Assembly: GCA_011033025.1 (NCBI GenBank)
Contig: WFMF01000530.1
Coordinates: 51,040 to 115,039 of the forward strand
DNA length: 64,000 bases
Reading direction: 5' to 3'
DNA from: Beroe forskalii
Taxonomy: Eukaryota; Ctenophora; Nuda; Beroida; Beroidae
The position numbers and the translations under genes are program-made. Position 1 is the first letter of the stretch. Each line of letters starts with the position of its first letter. Of this stretch, positions 59,834-64,000 are shown piece after piece. The notes beneath the pieces were generated by a model. That model was not told the DNA's origin and searched no databases. It saw only the letters and a list, made by a program, of their open reading frames with translations.

Positions 59834-60960
59834 GCTCATACCTGAACAACTACTGTAACATATTTGAATTAAAAAGAAATCCTTCTTCAAGACATCAATC
59901 TGTAACAAATGTTTTATTTACTGTAACAAATGTTTTATTTTAACTGCAAGGAATCCAAATTGGGGGATGTCCTGATGAGGAACTGGTCAATAATCTTGGA
60001 GTTGGAATCAATTCAACGCCGTTTCACCCGTCTTGCCAATGATATTGGCCTTCTTCCCTATAGCAAGCGGCTGGAAATGATGGAACTTACCACTCTTGGA
60101 GAAAGACGTATCCGTGGGGACCTGATTGAAACATATAAGATTGTCACAGGAAAAGTAGATTATGCTAAGAATGTTTTCAAGTTGAGTAGATCTGGTAGCA
60201 AGATTGTTAGTAAAGCCAATGTTAAAGTAGACAGTAAAATCTTAAAATTGAGACAATCTTTCCTCCCTGATAGAATTAAGAAGTATTGGAACAACTTACC
60301 TTCTTTTGTCAAGTCATCAGAGAATGTAACATCTTTCAAAGTGAACCTAAATAAGTTTGAGACTGATTCTGCTAGCTTAGGAAATCATTTTTGGGAAGTA
60401 TCTAGTATCATTTTTGATAAAATTGAAGGGAATGCTAGTTACCTAATACGGAAAGAAAAGTTTAACAAATATCTTATGGAGAACCCCTTTGTTGCTAAGA
60501 AGAAAGGATTCAACACTTTTTGTCACACTGGTTAACTTTTTAACTTTTACCATCTGGTATTTCAGTTTTTATTCATCATTTTGTTTTCTGGTTCTTAATT
60601 TATTCTAATATATTTTGTGTATATATCGATAAATCTTGACTATTATAATATTTCATTTCTAACTCACTTTTGTCAGGGCACTATAGCATTGTGCAACTTA
60701 ATGTTTTATTTTTTAATTGAATATTGAGAGTACCTTGTAGAGGTACATGACGTGAAGAAGGATGATGAAGAATGAGAATGATATAGTTGTGTTGTATTTA
60801 TTACAAAAAAATTCCTCATCAGGACATCCCCCAATTTGGATTCCTTGCAGTTAAAATAAAACATTTGTTACAGTAAATAAAACATTTGTTACAGATTGAT
60901 GTCTTGAAGAAGGATTTCTTTTTAATTCAAATATGTTACAGTAGTTGTTCAGGTATGAGC
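59834..60960. repeat. 149-bp perfect inverted repeat flanking the LINE fragment
   Basis: Arms at 59834-59982 and 60812-60960 are reverse complements without any mismatch that I could find. The 829-base loop holds the LINE fragment and its 3' sequence, ending in ATTTATTACAAAAAAA just before the right arm. Confidence 0.92.
59930..60535 (+). pseudogene. LINE reverse-transcriptase C-terminal fragment within an inverted repeat
   Basis: The reading contains SIQRRFTRLANDIGLLPYSKR, LTTLGERRIRGDLIETYKI and PDRIKKYWNNLPSFVKSSEN, the typical thumb and C-terminal sequence of CR1/Jockey-like LINE polymerases (QRRFTR...Y..RL...L..RR.RGDLI..YK...WN.LP). The palm motif with the catalytic YxDD is absent. The first 18 codons come from the left inverted-repeat arm and are not LINE-like. 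Ends in a normal stop. Confidence 0.75.
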
Positions 60961-61289
60961 CAGTTGGAGAAAACTTTCAGATTCGAAACAAGTCAAGCAA
61001 TTTTTACATACAATGTAAATTGAAACCTGTAAAATAAATGAAACAGGTCTCCATTCTCCAACATAAATAATTTCATCGTGGAGCTAACTGAATCAATCTA
61101 TTTAATAAAACCTACTACATAAAGTAATGAAGTATAAAAAGTATACAACATTTTGCTTTACAGCAACACGGTTCTACAACAAACTCTTCACAAAACTACT
61201 TCGTTAATTTCACTACAATTCGCAGTCGTTCATGATCATCTAACCAGATGCTCATGCGTATTTCCTGTGCCTTTTTTGAAGAGAAACGA

Positions 61290-62050
61290 GGGAGCGTAGC
61301 GCGCGGCGCACTTCCCCTAACCAGGGGCGTCGCGCATAGGTGTGACTGTGTGAGGTGTGTGTACGCGCTGCGTTTCCTAAGCCAGCATATGCATAGCTTA
61401 GGTGTGTGTACGCGCCGCGCGCTTCCCTGAGGAAGCGCGCCGCGCGACGATAACAGTGCCTGGCGTTGCCTGGCCCCCTCGCGCGCGCGCCCGACTCGCA
61501 GGCAACGTCTGGCAACGATAACAGGGGTATGCGTGTTTAGCAAGCGCTATGTTTGTCGCACGGTGTATGACCTTGTTGTCTGACGTCGTCAGACCCGAGT
61601 CGTGGCGCGCGCGCTTCGCGCGCGCGAGGGGGTCAGGCAACGCCTGACAATGACCTTGCCAGCCGCGATTCTCGATGAGAATCAGCGCCGTGCCGCGCGC
61701 GACGCTGGTTCTTGCGGAGCGCCAGAGGGTCTGTCAACGTCAGACAAGCGCCGCGTGCTTCAACACAGTGATATACGTGTTTAGCAAATGCAAAATGTTT
61801 CCGGGTTTTCCTAAGCTAAGCGGACCTTCATGAGAATTGACACGCGCGCGGTGCTTATCTCAGTGCAAAGCTAGTGAGTCATGTAGACAGACAGACAACT
61901 ATAAAGCTCGTACTTGCTAAACACGTATATCCCTGTGTGGCTCGCGCGGCGCGCTTCCCCAGCACAGGGAAGCTGTGTGTCCCGTAGGGAAGCGCGCGGC
62001 GCGTACACACACCTATGCGGGCTTAGGAAAGCTCGTACAACTGTGCACAG
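61290..62050. repeat. GC-rich fold-back island with GCGCGC hairpins
   Basis: A stretch of very high GC and CpG content in an AT-rich genome. Sequence at about 61,400-61,430 (GTGTGTACGCGCCGCGCGCTTCCCT) recurs inverted at about 61,985-62,015. CGTGTTTAGCAA recurs at 61,530 and 61,779 and inverted at about 61,915. Local hairpins such as GCGCGCGCTTCGCGCGCGC are also present. It has no convincing coding frame. It could be a fold-back transposon. Confidence 0.5.
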
Positions 62051-62338
62051 CGTACGCGTGTGTCTCTGCTATGAGTAAAAGTGAGTGGTGGAAAACCAAA
62101 AACCATGCACGCTGCATCTTTGATCAGTTCACTTGGATTTTCATAACTGATAATGTGAAATAATGAGTCCTCCTCTCTCTTACTTTTGAATAATTGCTGC
62201 ACATTGTGCAATTGACCTTGTGTGGCTCCATTAGTTATTTCCTCCATTAAATTTTGAAGGTTTTAGAACAGCTTTAACAGCCAATGACAGATTCAAAGGA
62301 TTCAAGTGTAATTAAGCCAGTGATGGTGAAGGAAGTGT

Positions 62339-62577
62339 AATCTATACTTTATTATTATATATACTTTATTATTATATATTTGCCTGAGACTTCTCTGCAA
62401 TGGGCAGCTCCTCATTAAACCTTCCTGCATAGTTTTCTGTATGTTCAGCTGAGTGAACCTTGTGGCCACATAGGTGAGAGTTCTCACCCTGAGCACAATA
62501 GGCATGGTTGGGAATTGAACCACCAGCCTCTTGATTAAAAGTATGATGCCTTAACCACTGCGCTACCTGAAGCCACC
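62339..62577 (-). mobile_element. tRNA-derived SINE
   Basis: On the minus strand the element starts GGCTTCAGGTAGCGCAGTGG (A-box) and continues through a TTT-anticodon-like loop to GGTGGTTCAATTCCC (B-box), resembling a tRNA-Lys head. About 150 bases of unrelated body follow, ending in TATAATAATAAAGTATA repeats as tail. The reading VAQWLRHHTFNQEAGGSIP is the usual accidental translation of such heads. Confidence 0.75.
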
Positions 62578-62712
62578 AGATCATCATTGTAACCACAAGA
62601 TCCTCATTGTAACCACCAGGTCCTCATTGTAGCCACCAGATTCTCATTGTAGCAACCTGATCCTCAATGTAGCCACCAGATTCTCATTGTAACCATCAGA
62701 TCCTCATTGTAA
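62578..62712 (+). repeat. 20-bp tandem repeat (ATCCTCATTGTAACCACCAG)
   Basis: Seven units with one to three mismatches each, directly beside the head of the SINE. Confidence 0.9.
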
Positions 62713-62884
62713 ACAGATAAGTGTCCCAGATTTCTCATAGTAGATAGGGATCCTATTGTTAGCTGTGATATCGGTCCATTTCTTTGCACACTCTCAGATT
62801 GATTGGCTTAGTGATAGGGCCCCCCAAAATCTTTTTTAAGAGAGGGCCTTTCAAAAACTAGGGGGCTCTGGTAACTTGATAGTG

Positions 62885-64000
62885 TCCCCTGTTAGTGAGA
62901 AAAACCAGATTACTCAATGATAGTGTCCCCTGTTAGTGATAGGGTCCTCTGTTAACTTGATAGTGTCCCCTGTTAGTGATAGGGTCCTCTGTTAACTTGA
63001 TAGTGTCCCCTGTTAGTGATAGGGTCCTCTGTTAACTTGATAGTGTCCCCTGTTAGTGATAGGGTCCTCTGTTAACTTGATAGTGTCCCCTGTTAGTCAT
63101 AGGGTCCTCTGTTAACTTGATAGTGTCTCCTGTTAGTAATAGGATCCTCTGTTAACTTGATAGTGTCCCCTGTTAGTGATAGGGTCCTCTGTTAACTTGA
63201 TAGTGTCCCCTGTTAGCGAAAGGGTCCTCTGTTAACTTGATAGTGTCCCCTGTTAGTGATAGGGTACTCTGTTAACTTGATAGTGTCCCCTGTTAGTGAT
63301 AGTGTCCTCTGTTAACTTGATAGGGTCCCCTGTTTGTGATATGGTCCTCTGTTAACTTGATAGTGTCCCCTGTTACTGTTAGGGTCCTCTGTTAACTTGA
63401 TAGTGTCCCCTGTTACTGATAGGGTCCTCTGTTAACTTGATAGTGTCTCCTGTTAGTGATAGGGTCCTCTGTTAACTTTATAGTGTCCCCTGTTAGTGAT
63501 AGGGTCCTCTGTTAACTTGATAGGGTCCCTGTTAGTAGGGTCCTTTGTTAACTTGATAGGTGTCCCCTGTTAGTGATAGGGTCCTCTGTTAACTTGATAG
63601 TGTCCCCTGTTAGTGATAGGGTCCTCTGTTAACTTGATAGTGTCCCCTGTTAGTGATAGGGTCCTCTGTTAACTTGATAGTGTCCCCTGTTAGTGATAGG
63701 TCCTCTGTTAACTTGATAGTGTCCCCTGTTAGTCATAGGTCCCTCTGTTAACTTGATAGTGTCTCCTGTTAGTAATAGGGTCCTTTTTTTTGTTAAATCC
63801 CCTTTTTATTGTCCCCCGTTAGCAAAGGGGCCTCTGTTAACTTGATATGTCCCCCGTTAAAGGGTCCTCAACGATAGTGTCCCCTGTTAGTGAGGTCCTC
63901 TGTTAACTTTAGTGTCCCCCCCGTTTTGGGTTTTCCCCCGAAAAGGGTGATAGGTCCTCTGTTAACTTGATAGTGTCCCCGTTTTTAGGTCCTCTTTAAC
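62885..64000 (+). repeat. 40-bp minisatellite, about 27 units, running off the window
   Basis: The unit is TAGTGTCCCCTGTTAGTGAT followed by AGGGTCCTCTGTTAACTTGA, so each unit itself is two related 20-base halves. Units are nearly identical from 62,930 to about 63,700, then degrade with homopolymer errors to the end of the window. Confidence 0.95.

Noticed and set aside
62372..62596. 74-codon protein with VAQWLRHH
   Set aside because: This is the well-known accidental translation of a tRNA-derived SINE head.

Overview
This is a eukaryotic window: intron-rich genes with GT-AG introns, nuclear tRNA genes, LINE and SINE fragments, MITE-like elements and many minisatellites. The encoded proteins (a CKAP5/XMAP215-type TOG protein and an animal-type inositol monophosphatase) point to an animal. 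The two well-diverged allelic versions of one segment, the loose AT-rich introns and the lineage-specific secreted protein suggest a highly heterozygous, probably marine, invertebrate. I cannot name the phylum from sequence alone.

Most of the window (about 10.8-58.6 kb, minus strand) is one gene, a CKAP5/XMAP215/Stu2-family microtubule polymerase. I could chain 46 coding exons with consistent reading phase, giving about 1,780 residues from the start codon at 58,585 to 10,846. The last roughly 200 residues expected for the family were not found and probably lie beyond the left edge.

Other genes sit inside its introns. A three-exon inositol monophosphatase lies on the same strand between exons 8 and 9. 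A tail-to-outside pair of tRNA-Val(TAC) genes lies between exons 5 and 6. A secreted, Trp/His/acid-rich repeat protein with no family I recognise lies on the opposite strand between exons 22 and 23 (21.45-25.93 kb).

The segment 27.78-37.24 kb, which ends at a 100-base N gap, is repeated as 37.34-50.15 kb with small differences and several insertions. Both ends of the overlap coincide with the gap. It is most simply two haplotypes of the same locus placed end to end, so CKAP5 exons 8-18 and the phosphatase appear twice (copies A and B). Copy A carries a LINE insertion between GT microsatellites. Copy B carries a 2.06 kb element with inverted termini and other insertions.

Left of 10.8 kb is mostly non-genic: a 344-bp tandem repeat, fold-back elements, direct duplications and one possible isolated exon. 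Right of 58.6 kb are LINE fragments (one inside a perfect 149-bp inverted repeat), a GC-rich fold-back island, a tRNA-derived SINE and a long 40-bp minisatellite running to the end of the window.
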